DNA of 64,000 bases from Thalassia testudinum (Eukaryota > Streptophyta > Magnoliopsida > Alismatales > Hydrocharitaceae): the NCBI GenBank assembly GCA_037157565.1, contig JAZHRO010000063.1, forward strand, positions 88,626,001 through 88,690,000, written 5' to 3'. The notes under the pieces were generated by a model. The model made no database searches, had not been told where the DNA came from, and saw only the letters and a list, made by a program, of their open reading frames with translations. Both the position numbers and the translations under genes were made by a program. Position 1 is the first letter of the stretch; the number at the start of each line of letters is the position of its first letter. Positions 45,219 through 56,668 of the stretch are shown here, piece by piece.

Positions 45219-46422
45219 GGCGACGCTCTTTGATTTCCCATGTTTCTTGCCTTATTGATCTTTTACCTCACTTTTCTCTTTTCCTACTGTGATTGCAGTA
45301 TTCTTTTGAGATGAGCCAAAAGCAGTAGATTGAAATAAACTGCTGTTGAAGGGTCTATAAGTATACCCTACCTCCCACACACTAGTTTTCTTTCCACAAC
45401 GTAATAACACAAACGAGAATCAACTTAGGTGTTCTTATAAACCCTAAGGAAGATTGATTGTTTGTTTGTCACTTCCACCGACCTCTCCCCCACATTTAGA
45501 AAAAACGAAATCTAATGTGGGATTTATTAAACATACACACCTTATATACCCACACACTTAAGGCACATCACTTTGATCCGATTTAGTCATTTAACCGTGA
45601 ATTCGACCAAAGGACACAATACACCTACACGACCTATACAAATAAGTGATTAGACATTAGCTTAGGCTAAAACTGATTGAGTGACTTAATTAGTGGTGCA
45701 TCAAGCCACTTGTCCTATTGGTGTGGGCAGCACCACTTAAGATAAAAGTGATCAATCAGTAGCTTGCCCCATAGGATTCACTTTTTAGGGTTGAACTAAG
45801 CAAACCACATTATTTTTTATTTGTAAAGGAATATATCTTCACTTGTGCTTTCAAAACTTGGTGTGCCTCACAAAATCTTGTTTGAATACACCTGGAAGTT
45901 GAATATTAAAAGCTACTAAGCAAGATTTAAACCCTAAAATTCACTACGTCCAAAAGTAATCTTTCTTGAAAACCATTGGTTATGCATACACACACATCAA
46001 AACTAATCTTTAAGGGCACAACCCAGATAAAGGACCCATCACATTCCAAAGTACATTCAAACCTAAGCCTAATTAAAATAGAGTAGACGTTGGCCTTAAG
46101 GATTGAACTCACTCTTTGGGGCCCAGATCGAGATTTTTTTCAATTAATCTGCTTCTACTGTTCAATCTGATGTCTAGCTAGGGGAGCAAAGTCAAACGAC
46201 CATGGTTGGGGGGTAACAAAGGAACCTGAGGTGAAAGCCAAGGAAAGAACCTTCTCCCCAATCCCTTTCTCTAATTGGTTGGATTGACCGAAAAGAAGTA
46301 GATTAAATCGTTTCTTTCATCTCAAGACAGGTTCTGGGAGTCTGTAGATCTTTAAGCTATCCCACTTAAGGACAGGTTTGATTATTTGTACTGCAGGGCA
46401 CCTTTCTTCCTCCCTCTTTGCC
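45219..46422 (+). other. Element C, leader with conserved block and splice-acceptor-like site
   Basis: Noncoding. The region 45880-46252 matches remnant A (62413-62786) and the reverse complement of H's leader. The shared 65-base block is at 46190-46252. A 3' splice-site-like sequence, tttgtactgcag|gg, ends at 46396, 26 bases before the ORF start. Confidence 0.65.
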
Positions 46423-47776
46423 ATGGATGCTTCCACATCGTACTCGCATTTCCACTCTTACCCTCCTACCACTACTTATTCCCAAGATGACTATTATCTT
46501 AACTAGACTTATTCTCACCCATCTACTAGTTGGGATAATCCTGATTGGATATACAATTTCGGACCTCCATGTTCAGGGTCTAACCCTGGACACCATGATC
46601 TTGATTTTTATCCTTCTCCGAGCTACATCGATTATAGATCACCACCCTCTTATGGACAACCTAATACGATCTACAATCAAGAAGGGTATGCTAATCCTTA
46701 CCCTCCCACAGATTACACTGCATATGGGTCACTACCCCTTCACGAACAATTAGAAATAACCTATTATCAAGAAGGGTACTAAGAACCTCAATTCTTTGAC
46801 TCCCCTTGATTGACCCCAAACGCACCCAACCCTGAACCAAACCATTTGGTTCAAGTGAACCAGGTCTAAGATAGGGTGTTGGCTAACTTAAGGAACACCA
46901 TTCAATCTTTAGAAGCTTAGATAACACCTTACATTGAAGCATTGGAGCCTTTGATTGAAATCATTGACAATCTTAATAAGTATTTGTTGGAATGGCTCGA
47001 AGATGTTAAGGATAAAGACTCGGGTGAGTTTTTACTTTGGAAGTTATCAAAATTGAGGATGAGATTTGTGATTGCTCTAGTCCAATCTTGGGATGATTCC
47101 TAGGATGAACCCCCTTCACGAGAGCCAATGTTAGAATTCGCTCAGGCACTTGTACAAGGGGACACATTTTACGAAATTGGGGATGACCAAGTTTGTCTAA
47201 AGCAATCAATTGAGGATGAATTGATTTCTTCATCCGAGATCCCTGAACCAGGGTAGGAGGAAAAGTATGTTTCCATGGACCAAGAAATGATAAATGATTT
47301 TGAGACATATATAAATGTGAATTTAGAATTCTTTGTTTCTGAAGGTGAAGAATTGATATGTGAAGCCTTACTTGAGTTTGAGGGCAATGATTTCTATGAG
47401 ATATTGGGCCTGTGGAATTCAATTAATCATTTGATGGCCCTATAATTGAGGAAATTGATCCTGATGGGGCTAGCTTGGAAGATGCAAATCCTATTTCATG
47501 GATGATTCAAGTCATAGCCCCATTCCTCAATCACACCCCATTGAGCATAATGGCAATTTGGTTATTGAGATCACTAGACCCAAGTCAGTTTTGATTCAGC
47601 CACAAATCTTGGACTTGGATATTTTATATGGGAATGATGACATTTGTGAAGTCCTAGAAATTATGATTATGGAAGATAGGAGTTGGGAAATGAAGATTTG
47701 GGAAGCCAATTCCGGGGGAAGTAGAAGTCTGAGTCTAAGGGTTCCTATTTTCTTAAAACCACCAACCTTCTACTAG
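46423..47776 (+). pseudogene. Orphan retrotransposon protein of element C, broken
   Basis: Function unknown. It starts MDASTSYSHFHSYPP, a Tyr/Pro/Ser-rich N-terminus with YSQDDYY, as in H (YTQDDYYPDS). A helical segment follows (VLANLRNTIQSLEA against H's MLANLRNTIQSLET), then an acidic stretch, then a C-terminal block with KSVLIQPQILDL, MKIWEANSGG and LKPPTFY, each with a close match in H. Several in-frame stops and two frame changes (near 47425 and 47490) disable it. No gag, protease, RT or integrase motif is present. Its position corresponds to gag-pol in F. Confidence 0.65.
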
Positions 47777-49472
47777 GAACCTTATGACATTTTCAACTCT
47801 AAGTTTGACCAACCCAAGAAAAAATTCATTGATTATCTTTTTGATACAAATTTTCCTATTGTCTGACTTTCTGGATTTGAGTTGCATCCTCATAAACTAT
47901 AGGCCCAGCTCCGCTTGCATACTGATCTTAGGTTCTGGGTAATTTTTATCCATAACCTTAGATACACTAGACCTTGAGGCATGGGTCTGCACCACAATCT
48001 GGTCTACATTTGTGGACATTCTCTATTGGCTGGTCTTAAGGTTAATCTTTTTATTCTGATTCTAACCTGCAATTGTAAATTCTTTATTTCTTCTTTGTTT
48101 GTATAGTGTGCCTAGCTGAAGGCACTAAATTCAGCGCGTATATAGTCACTTTTCATCTCGAAGTTGACCTATAATCATGAAATTCAGGTGGTTTCTACTC
48201 CACTCCACTCTATTTTATGTCTTTTTAATACAATGAGGACATTGCATTAGATAGGCATGGGGGGTGGATATCATTATCTGAATCATCTTGTTAGCTTCGT
48301 AGATTCTTTTTATTTTCTCTTTATTTAAAAAAAATTGAATTAGGAAAAGAGAAATTGGGCTTTAGAAATTTGTGTCCTGAACACTTTGACCCTTCAGGTC
48401 TTCGGGCTTAATTAGCCTGGGTGTCCACAAAAATGTGGATTTGTCTCTTGAGCCCTCGTCATTCTGAATTTATTTCTAATTGATTAATAAGTTGGGGTGA
48501 TAAGTACACAACTTATCAACCTGCCCTCTGATTTGAGGGAACTTTAAGCCTAAGCATCTATACAATCTTTGCACTGACTCACTTTTTAGGGATTTTAATA
48601 AAAATTGGGTAGCTAATGAACCTTCTAAGGTGGTATGGCTGGCAAGTTGTTGTTGGTAACAATGCATTGGTCGATTGTCCAGAGCCCAGCCATACGACCA
48701 TTCTCTTCCTACTACTTTTAGGTAAATCTTAGATCAGGGAAGCCACCTACTTAAAAAAGAGAAAAATAGAGAAATACCCAAAAAAAAAGAAAAAAAATGA
48801 TAAGAAAAAGAAAAGAAGAAAAGGAAGAAATAATCCACACTTCACCGCATGAGTATGGCTAGCAAGTTACCATAGGTAACAGCCCATTGGTCTATTGTCT
48901 AGAACCTAGCTCACGAAATAAACATATAATTCCAAACACTTAGAAAGAAGCGAAGAAGTAGAATAAGCCGAGGAGATATACACTTGATTCACCCTTGTGT
49001 TGACCACATAAAAATAAAAAGTAGGGAGAAAGCTACCTGTCGGATAGATACACCTTTAGGCATAACTTCTTTTCAAGGTCACTTAGGGTGTAGAAACCTG
49101 AAGTCTGTTCTGATTGTCAATCACTGAGTCTATCACTTCAAATAAAAAGATGCTTAGCACTTAGAGTTCTTGTCGAGTCTTGGGTAGGTTGGGTAGCCAT
49201 AGAAAGCTGCTGCGAAACATTAAACTCAAAAATCCAAAAAAAATTAGAAAAGAAGAAAAAGAAAAAAATCCTTTTGCTTTTGAATAAGGTGAGGGCTTGG
49301 GCGGTTTACATTTTGGTAGACACCTAGGCACTGTTGAGTCTAGGTACTTCAGGTCTTTAGTAGAAATTTCTAAGTGTTGAGAAATAACTATTGTCCAAGT
49401 TATTTGATCCTAAGTCTATTTATAAATAACATATAGTTTTGTTAGGGATTAGCAAAGATTGAAAAGGGGGTG
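47777..49472 (+). other. Element C, 3' noncoding region, twin hairpins and polypurine tracts
   Basis: Collinear with F's and H's 3' regions. An internal purine tract aggcatggggggtggata is at 48253-48270. A purine-rich run at 48750-48830 lies between two related hairpin motifs, 48632-48697 and 48851-48914. The first has ten-base arms GTATGGCTGG/CCAGCCATAC. The terminal polypurine tract gattgaaaagggggtg (49457-49472) abuts the LTR. No gene is supported. Confidence 0.68.
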
Positions 49473-50142
49473 TGATGTGCATACATCTAATTGGCCTAAA
49501 GTGCCTATTTATGCATGTTTCTAGGTGTATAGAAGCACAATGTATTATAAATATTATATAATATGCATCATCATGCATTTAGGTTAGATTCTATAAATTA
49601 TAGGTTAATTTTCCCTTTTTGTGGATAGAGGCGAGATCATTTTGGGGCCTCAGATTTAAGATCCAACCAAACAGATCTAATTAGGGCAACGATCGGAATT
49701 CAACGACTCCGAGATCGCCTCGACCATACCTCCATAGAATCAAATGCAGTCTGAGAAAGATCAGAGGTCAAGCACCATGGTGGTGAAAATCCGTACCTCA
49801 GATGACAAATCGAACTGCACGGATGGGTTTGGATCGATGATCATAGCCCAACGATGCGAAAATTGGTCCAATTTGACTACAAGTCAAAGAAGATAGATGG
49901 CCATGATGGCTCCATGTGGTGCCATCACAGTCACCCAACAATGGTCGCAACACTTCCTCTCCTCTTGCTCAATGAATCCCAGCCGTTGGATGCCCATCCA
50001 ATGGCTGAGAAAGCACCGTGTCATCTCTCTTCAACGACTCCTCTCTAAAGACAAAGGCAAGTTTGATCTCATCCATTGGATCAAGATCCAACGGTCAAGA
50101 GCAAATGTGCCTAAAAACAAAAATTCACCTCAAGTGGCCATG

Positions 50143-50193
50143 TAGCGCAGTGGTGAAGCGCTTCTCGTGAACTGTGAAGTGCATGATTGAATC
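50143..50193 (+). promoter_or_regulatory. tRNA-like block (Pol III A and B boxes) in C's 3' LTR
   Basis: A box TAGCGCAGTGG (50143-50153) fits TRGYNNARNNG at every position. B box GATTGAATC (50185-50193) has one mismatch, a C to T change absent from the 5' copy. The gap is 31 bases. It lies about 440 bases before the TATA box, in the element's orientation. Confidence 0.58.
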
Positions 50194-50545
50194 GTAGCGA
50201 GTAGATATAATCCACTAGAGGAGACACGGATGAAATTGGGTCATCAGATGCACGATGTGCGGTTGATGAGGCAACAATGTGGCACTACAGGGAGCGTTGG
50301 ATGCACACGCAGGTGATGACACACTATCTAACGCCTGATCGCATGCATGCATGTGGAGCATATGAAGACGAAGAGGTGTGCATAGCTTTTAAGCCGTCCG
50401 ATCTCTTGATCAGGCGGCTGAAAGCATGCGAATGTGGGTGAAGGTGCAAAACGGCTGAGGTTGAGAGCGAGCAATGTGGCGCAACATGGATGCTCGGATC
50501 AGAGCCAAACAATGGAGATCAAGGTGTGGCTTCAACGACGTGGGG

Positions 50546-50640
50546 GCTTTAGCGACGTGCATATTCATCACTAAAGGCCGTGCATTCATTATTAAGCTTG
50601 TAAAAGGACCTTTTTGCCCCCAATACTACACCTATAAATA
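50546..50640 (+). promoter_or_regulatory. Core promoter of element C (palindrome plus TATA), 3' copy
   Basis: Imperfect palindrome at 50546-50578 (arms GCTTTAGCGACGTG and TCATCACTAAAGGC) followed 54 bases later by TATAAATA (50633-50640). Confidence 0.6.
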
Positions 50641-51280
50641 GCCTACCCCTCCTACACATTTCTTCATCCTTTCCTTTCTTCTCTCACCTCCTCCAAAGCT
50701 CCACGAGCTCGTCCCAAACCCAGGATGTTCCATTAGAGTTATAAAGATAAATTTTCCACCTTCTCACCCCTATTTGTGGAGCACTTACGATTTCCTCTCA
50801 CCACCATTTAAGAAGTGGATCTTGCTACGACATCGCCCTGCTCCATCCTCTATCATCTAGCTTCATCCTCCTTCATCCAGCATCTCACCACCCTTGTCTC
50901 GGCACTCCATCAACATGGCTCGTCCTCCAAGCAGCCATCGAGGAGGATAATTTCTCACCCCCTTCTCTTTTTATCGCTTTCTAGTGTAGCAAGTAGATGT
51001 AATGACATTGTATGGCTATCAAATGTTAGTTCACTCTCTCTCTCTCTTTTCTATTAATTATTCTTTAAGCAAAATAGTTAGTAGATTAATTTCAACCAGC
51101 TAATCTACTTTCATGATAACAATTCTAATGTGATTTTTGATCAAACATTCGCTTCCTTGTGTTTGACCCAGGACTCACCCGAGTTTCACTAAATTATCTC
51201 TTTGATGGATTTTTACACGACTATAACAATGATTTTTCAAACTCAAAAGTTTTAGAATAGAAATCGTGTTCAACAATAGG

Positions 51281-52091
51281 ACATCTATACACCTATCCCT
51301 AGTCCTTAGGATAACCCTAGCCACCTTCCCATACCTAAGCCACCCTTCCATTAGGTCATTTTATCCTAAAACAACCAAAAACCACTTTCCAGCCCACCTC
51401 TAGATGTCCAGACAATGTGTTGGACGTCCAATCTCTACAAAAACCCAAGACAGAACCCCGACTCTAATACTGATCCAGTACTGGATGCCCATACCTATCG
51501 ATTAGACTTCCAATTCTAAAGTATAAGCCGTCTAATCAACTAATCTGACATCTGGAGGTCTTCTCTAGTTCTTGATTTGGAATTTGAAGCTACATCTTGG
51601 TTCTTTAAGCCTAGCTAACCTACTATACACCATAGGAAACCTAATTAGAGGTACCTTAAGACTAGTACATTATCCCTAGCCCCTCCTAAGAACCTAATTA
51701 GGGTCTCACTAAGCCTAATTGACTTAGTAAAAGTCAATTGAAGTCTACCTAGCTAATTGGACTCATGGAGTCTAATTGAGCCCTAATCTCAACCATGCAA
51801 GTCTAATTGGACTAAGTTTGAGTCCAATTGACTCACACCTAACCTAATTGGGATTTCTCTCTCCCAATTATACACACAGTAATTCAATTAAACTTGTGAT
51901 GAGCTTAATTGGATCCTATACCAAAGTAGTAGGTTGTACGAACCTATTTTTAGAAACCCACCTAGACCCAACTACCTAGACCTACCTGACCCAACCTAGA
52001 ACACCTAGCCACCACCAAACTGGTCCACTCAACCACTTAAGTGGCAAGCACACACACCCACACTTAGAGTTGGCATCCAAACATAGGCGGC
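51281..52091 (+). mobile_element. Element B, 3' LTR, part 2 of 3
   Basis: Resumes B's LTR after C. It matches, in reverse complement, D's LTR, including GACGTC-like palindromes (about 51405-51560) and CAATTG boxes (about 51715-51905). It is interrupted at 52091 by H. The reading frames here are not supported. Confidence 0.78.
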
Positions 52092-53510
52092 TGATAGCAG
52101 CGGAGATTCGATGCGGAAAGGTTGGAGTCTGGAAAACCCATCATCGTAGTTCGATTCGCTAGAAAATCCATCGATCAGATAAAATTTACAATCGAAACTC
52201 AAAAAGTGAGTCCCAGGTCTAACATGGGGAGGCGAACATTTTGTTTTGAAAGAATATGCATTTCACTTTTATTTGATTTTGTCATTTTTGTCTTTTCTAA
52301 TTTTTTTGGTATTTTTAGCAAGCAAGAGAATAGGTCAATGAATTCTTATCTAACTAATCTACTTGCAAAATATAAGAGAGAGAGCAATAATCACATATAT
52401 TTCTGAAGCAAATGTTTTCTACAATTGAGAAAACGAGAAAGATTACACTACAAAAGCATAAAGAAAGATATAGGTGAGAGAATCCCCCTTGATGGTTGCT
52501 TAAAGGATGACTCGCTCTGACGTCGCCTGGAGGAAGGTGGTGAGGAGCGAGATGAACGAGGATGGAGGGTGGGGTAGGATGGCGTTGCAGTGAGGATCTT
52601 CTTCTGAAAGGAGGTGAGAGGACAACCGCGGGATGCTCCATGAATGAGGATGAGAGGTAGGAACAAATGTTTATTTTCTACTCTAGAGGAGCATCCAGGG
52701 CTTAGGACAAGCTCTCTCTAGAGCCTTGGAGGTGGTGAGAGGAACAAAGGAAGAGATGCAGAAAAATGGGAGGGGTAGGGGTCCTTTTATTGTGGAGGAA
52801 AGGATCAATTTCGTATGCAAGACGTTTAGTGACGGTCATAAATGTAATTGAAGGTCCACCGCAAACATCGCTGAAGACAGCCCATGCACCCACCAATCGC
52901 TGCGCTAGCACGTGCTCTATGCACCCACTGCCTCCTTGTGTACCCGTTGTGCTGCTGCACGGGCATCCCTCCACGCGTGCACACACCTACGCTGGTGTGC
53001 TCGTGCGATAGCGCGTACATGCGCATGGGGGACCTAGGTTGCACCACGTGGCACAATCTGGGCCATCCATCTTCTTTCTATTGTAGGGCCTGCTACAAAT
53101 GTCGAATTGAGTCAATTTTTGTGCCGTTGGGTTGAGATCGTCGACCTGAATCCATTCATGTGGTTGAATTTGTCATTTGAAGGTCTACATTTCATCACCT
53201 AGTTCCTTGGCCATTGATCTTCCTCAGACTGCATATGGTGCTATAGGACTCCGATCAAGGCAATTTTGGTGGCGTTGAACTTCGATCATCGTCCTGATTA
53301 GATCCGTACAGTTAGATCGTCAATTCAAGGCTTCGAATTAAATTTCCTTCTCCACTTGCCATAAAAAGGATGCAATTAACCTAAAATATATGCAACTACT
53401 CTAAATGCAGAATGATGTATGCTATACAACATTTATAATATGAAATGCATATCTAAGCCTAGGAACATGCATGAATAGACATTTTATCCTCAATAATTGT
53501 GTCTACATCA
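52092..53510 (-). mobile_element. Element H, 3' LTR
   Basis: 1419 bp, plus-strand ends TGATAGCAG and CTACATCA. It pairs with the rejoined 5' LTR (about 1470 bp). A G-box-containing palindrome is near 53040. Unlike C and F, I find no tRNA-like block in it. Confidence 0.88.
52783..52876 (-). promoter_or_regulatory. Core promoter of element H (palindrome plus TATA), 3' copy
   Basis: Minus-strand ATAAAAGG at 52783-52790. The TTTAGTGAC-type inverted repeat (52825-52854) starts 34 bases upstream, and a third half-site (CATCGCTGAAG) is at 52866-52876. The 5' LTR copy is at 58603-58696 with CTATAAAAGG. Confidence 0.55.
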
Positions 53511-55112
53511 TACCCCCATGCCTATCTTTTGTTATTCCCTAGCAAAACTAAACTATATGCTATGTACAAAAGTGGAATTAGGGCTCGATCGCTTAAGGCA
53601 TTTGTTGTTTATTAACAATAGAAAATTTCAACTAAGGTCCTAACTATGAAACTCAACAGTAGCTGGGTGTCTGCTAGATTGCAGACCGCCTAAGTCCTTG
53701 CCTTATTTGAAAAGGGAAGATATATTTTTTTATTTTTCTTTTTGTCTAATTATTTTGGACTGTTGGAGTTTGAGAGTTTTGGGATAACTTTTTACGGCTA
53801 CCTGACCCACCCAAGACTCGAAAAGGACTCTAAGTGCTAAGCATCTTGTGAAAGGGTGATAGACTCACTAAGAGGCCGTTAAAATGAACTTCGGGTTTCT
53901 ACAACCCTAGGTGACCTTAAGAGTTTCTACCTAAAGGTTTATCTTTTTAAATGATAGCTTTCTCCCTACTTTATTTTTTATAGGGTCAACACAAGGGCAA
54001 ACCCAGTGTATATCTCCTTGGTTTATTCTACTTCCTCACTTCTTCCCTAAGTGTTTTGCGAATTATTCTGCATTTTTGTGAGCTAGGCTCTAGACAATTG
54101 GCTAATGGACTATTACCCACAGTAACTTAGCAGCCATATTCATGAGGTGAAGTGTGGTTTTATTTTTTTATTTTTTTTATTTTTTTATTTTCTCCTTTTT
54201 TTTTTTTTTTTTTCTTTTTTATTTTGAGGATCATCATTTTTTTCTGAGTCAGTGGCTTCCCTGATCTAAGATTTACCTAAAAGTAGTGGAATGAGTATAG
54301 TCATGTAGTTGGGCCCTAGACAACTAGCCAATGGGCTATTACCCACGACAACTTGCCAGCCATACTACCTTAGATGGTTCAATAGCTACCAAATTTCCAT
54401 AAAAATCGTTGAAAAGTGAGTCAATGCAAACAATGTGTAAATGCTTAGACTTAAAATTCCCTCAAATTAGAGGGTGGGTTGATAAGTTGCGTACTTATCA
54501 TCCCAATTTATTCACCAAATTAAAGTAAAATTACTTGGCGAGGACTCGAGACTATGTCCACATTTGGGTGGGTGCCCAGGCTAATTAAGCCTGAAGAGCT
54601 GAAGAGTCTAAGTGTTTAGGTCCTAAAGTATCATTTCCTAAAGTTAATAACTTCCAAAAGTATAAGTTCTCTTCTCCTAATTCTAGTTTTTCCTTTCTTT
54701 TGTCTTTTTGAATTTTCAATTTTTTTTAAAAGAAAATAAATGAAATTCTGGAGAGCTAACAAAATAATTTTACGATTAAGTATCCACCCTGCCATGACTA
54801 AATGATGCAATGTTCTCATTGTAAAAATGAAAACATGAAAAGGGTGGAATAACAGAATATCACCTGAATTTCATAACAATCCGGTCAGCTCCGCAGAGAA
54901 CATGGAATATACACACGTGTTAAATTTATTACCTTCAGCTAGGCATAAAATACAAACAAAGAAGAAATTAGGAATTCACCAGTGTAGGTCAAAATCAAAA
55001 TAAAAATATTGATCATAGGACCTGCCAGTAGGTGTCCACAAATGTGGACCAGATTATGGTGCAAACCCATGCCTGAGGGTTGACTGGTTCTTAGGTTCTG
55101 GGTGAAAATCAC
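53511..55112 (-). other. Element H, 3' noncoding region with polypurine tract and twin hairpins
   Basis: The polypurine tract (minus strand gataggcatgggggta) ends at 53511. Hairpin motif copies lie at 54081-54140 and 54304-54367, flanking a T-rich run (54145-54245, purine on the coding strand). An internal purine tract is at 54781-54795. Collinear with F 23161-24385 plus 36034-36220. Confidence 0.7.
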
Positions 55113-56668
55113 CTAGAATCGAAGATTGTTGAGCTTGTGGGGCTGGGCCTGCAGTTTTGTAGTATGCAACCCAAGACCAAATTGTCGGACAATGGGTAGA
55201 GATGGTTCAATAGGTTCGAATGTCCTTTTAGATTTCAACTCAAAAAGGTAATCAATGATTCTGAGCTTGGGTTGCATCTCAAAGATATCATAGGGGTCCT
55301 GGTAAAAAGTTGGTGGTTTGAGCTCAATGGGAACCTTTAGAACCAAAATTGTATGTCCCTCTGAGTTAGCCTTCCAAATTTTCATTGCCAAATTCCTATC
55401 CTCTAAAATCAATATTTTTGAGACCTCCAAACCGTTGTACACCCCATCTAAAGAACCCAAGTCCATCATTTGTGGCTGAATTAGGATTGACTTGGGTACA
55501 ATGATTTCGAAATCAAAATCAATCCCTTTGGGTTGTGGTTGAGGAATGGGACTACTGATTGAATCTTCTAGTAAATGAGGATTCAAGTCCTCCAAGTTAG
55601 CCCCAACCTTATCCAAATTTTCAATAATTGGGCTATCAAATGGTTCATCATACTCCTTGAGTCCATTTGCCTCACTAAAATCATTTTCCATAACTTCAAG
55701 TGAGACATCACTTAGAGATTCCTCACCCTCAGAATTAAAAAATTCTTGAACCTCATTTATATATGTCTCAAAATCATATGTCATTTCATGGTTCTCGGAG
55801 ACATATTTTTCGACGTTCCTTGGCTCGACGATCTTAGGTGAAGCAATTGGTTGCTCTAGACCAACCTAGTCATCTCTAATCTCAAAAATGTAACCCCCTG
55901 ATAGGTACCTGAATGGGTTCAGACATTGGTTCTCCTAAAGGGGCTTCATCTTGAGAATCATCCTAAGATTGGACTATGGCAACCACAAATTTCATTATCA
56001 ACCTCGATAATTTCCCAAGTAGAAACTGACCTAGGCCCCTATCCCTAACATGTTGGAGCAAATCCAATAAAGTGCTATTCAGCTCATCAATCATTTCTAT
56101 AATAGGCTCCAATGCTTCAGTGCATGGTATTGGCTGAGTTTCTAAAGATTGGATGGTGTTCCTCAAGTTAGCCAACACCCTGTCTTAGACCTAGTTCACC
56201 TGAATCGAATGGTTCGGTTCAGGGTTGGGTGTGTTCAGGTTAAATCTAGGGGAGTCAAGATATTGAGGTTCTCTAGGTCCTCCCTGATAGTAGATCGTTT
56301 TAGGTTGTTTAGAAAATGGTGGTGACCTATATTCGGTGAAATATTGGGAAGGGTAGGCGTTATAATCATCATATCGTTCTTGATTGTAGATCAGGTTAGG
56401 TTGATCATTAAAGGGTGAAGATCTATAATCATTGTAGGTGTGAGAAGGATGATAATCATAGTCTTGTTGTCCAGGGTTAAGCCCTGGCACTGAGGTCTGA
56501 ATTCATATCCCCAATCAAAGTATCCCGATTAGTGGATGGGTAATTATAAGTTGAGTCGGGATAGTAATCATCTTGTGTATAAGTGGTGGTAGGAGAGTAG
56601 GATGGGAAATGAGTGTAGGATGTGGAAGGATACATGGTAGAATAAGAGGGGAAATTAGAAGAAAGCAT
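55113..56668 (-). pseudogene. Orphan retrotransposon protein of element H, broken
   Basis: Unknown function, best template for the family's full layout. The ATG at 56666-56668 (MLSSNFPSYSTMYPS) lies just after a splice-acceptor-like site. The N-terminal third is Tyr/Pro/Ser/Asp-rich (YSPTTTYTQDDYYPDSTYNY, then several YRSPPF-type repeats). A helical segment follows (MLANLRNTIQSLETQP to IMKFVVAIVQS, 55963-56178). The last part (55113-55784, 223 codons open) is acidic, then carries PKSILIQPQMMDL, MKIWKANSEG and LKPPTFYQDPYDIFEMQPK. Two frame changes separate three segments. There is no knuckle, protease, RT or DDE motif. Confidence 0.66.

Larger units (their letters stand above)
1648..51275 (+). 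mobile_element. Element C: nested LTR retrotransposon carrying the orphan ORF
   Basis: Plus-strand LTR element with an exact target duplication. Its 5' LTR is in three pieces (1648-2177, 20360-21373, 44908-45197) split by insertions D and F. The internal region is 45198-49472 and the intact 3' LTR is 49473-51275. With insertions removed the 5' LTR is about 1.8 kb, the same as the 3' LTR. The internal region has a primer site, a conserved leader, a decayed orphan reading frame and a long 3' noncoding part, but no gag, protease, RT or integrase. It is therefore non-autonomous. Its leader, promoter and 3' region resemble those of F, which carries gag-pol. Confidence 0.88.
49473..51275 (+). mobile_element. 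Element C, 3' LTR (uninterrupted)
   Basis: 1803 bp from TGATGTGCATAC to TTCAACA, followed by the target copy atagg. It is the uninterrupted reference that allows the three pieces of the 5' LTR to be joined. The short TC-repeat run is at 51027-51050. Confidence 0.92.

Noticed and set aside
46418..46753. 111-codon plus-strand frame rich in Ile and Leu
   Set aside because: Out-of-frame reading of the Tyr-rich start of C's orphan ORF, as shown by comparison with H.
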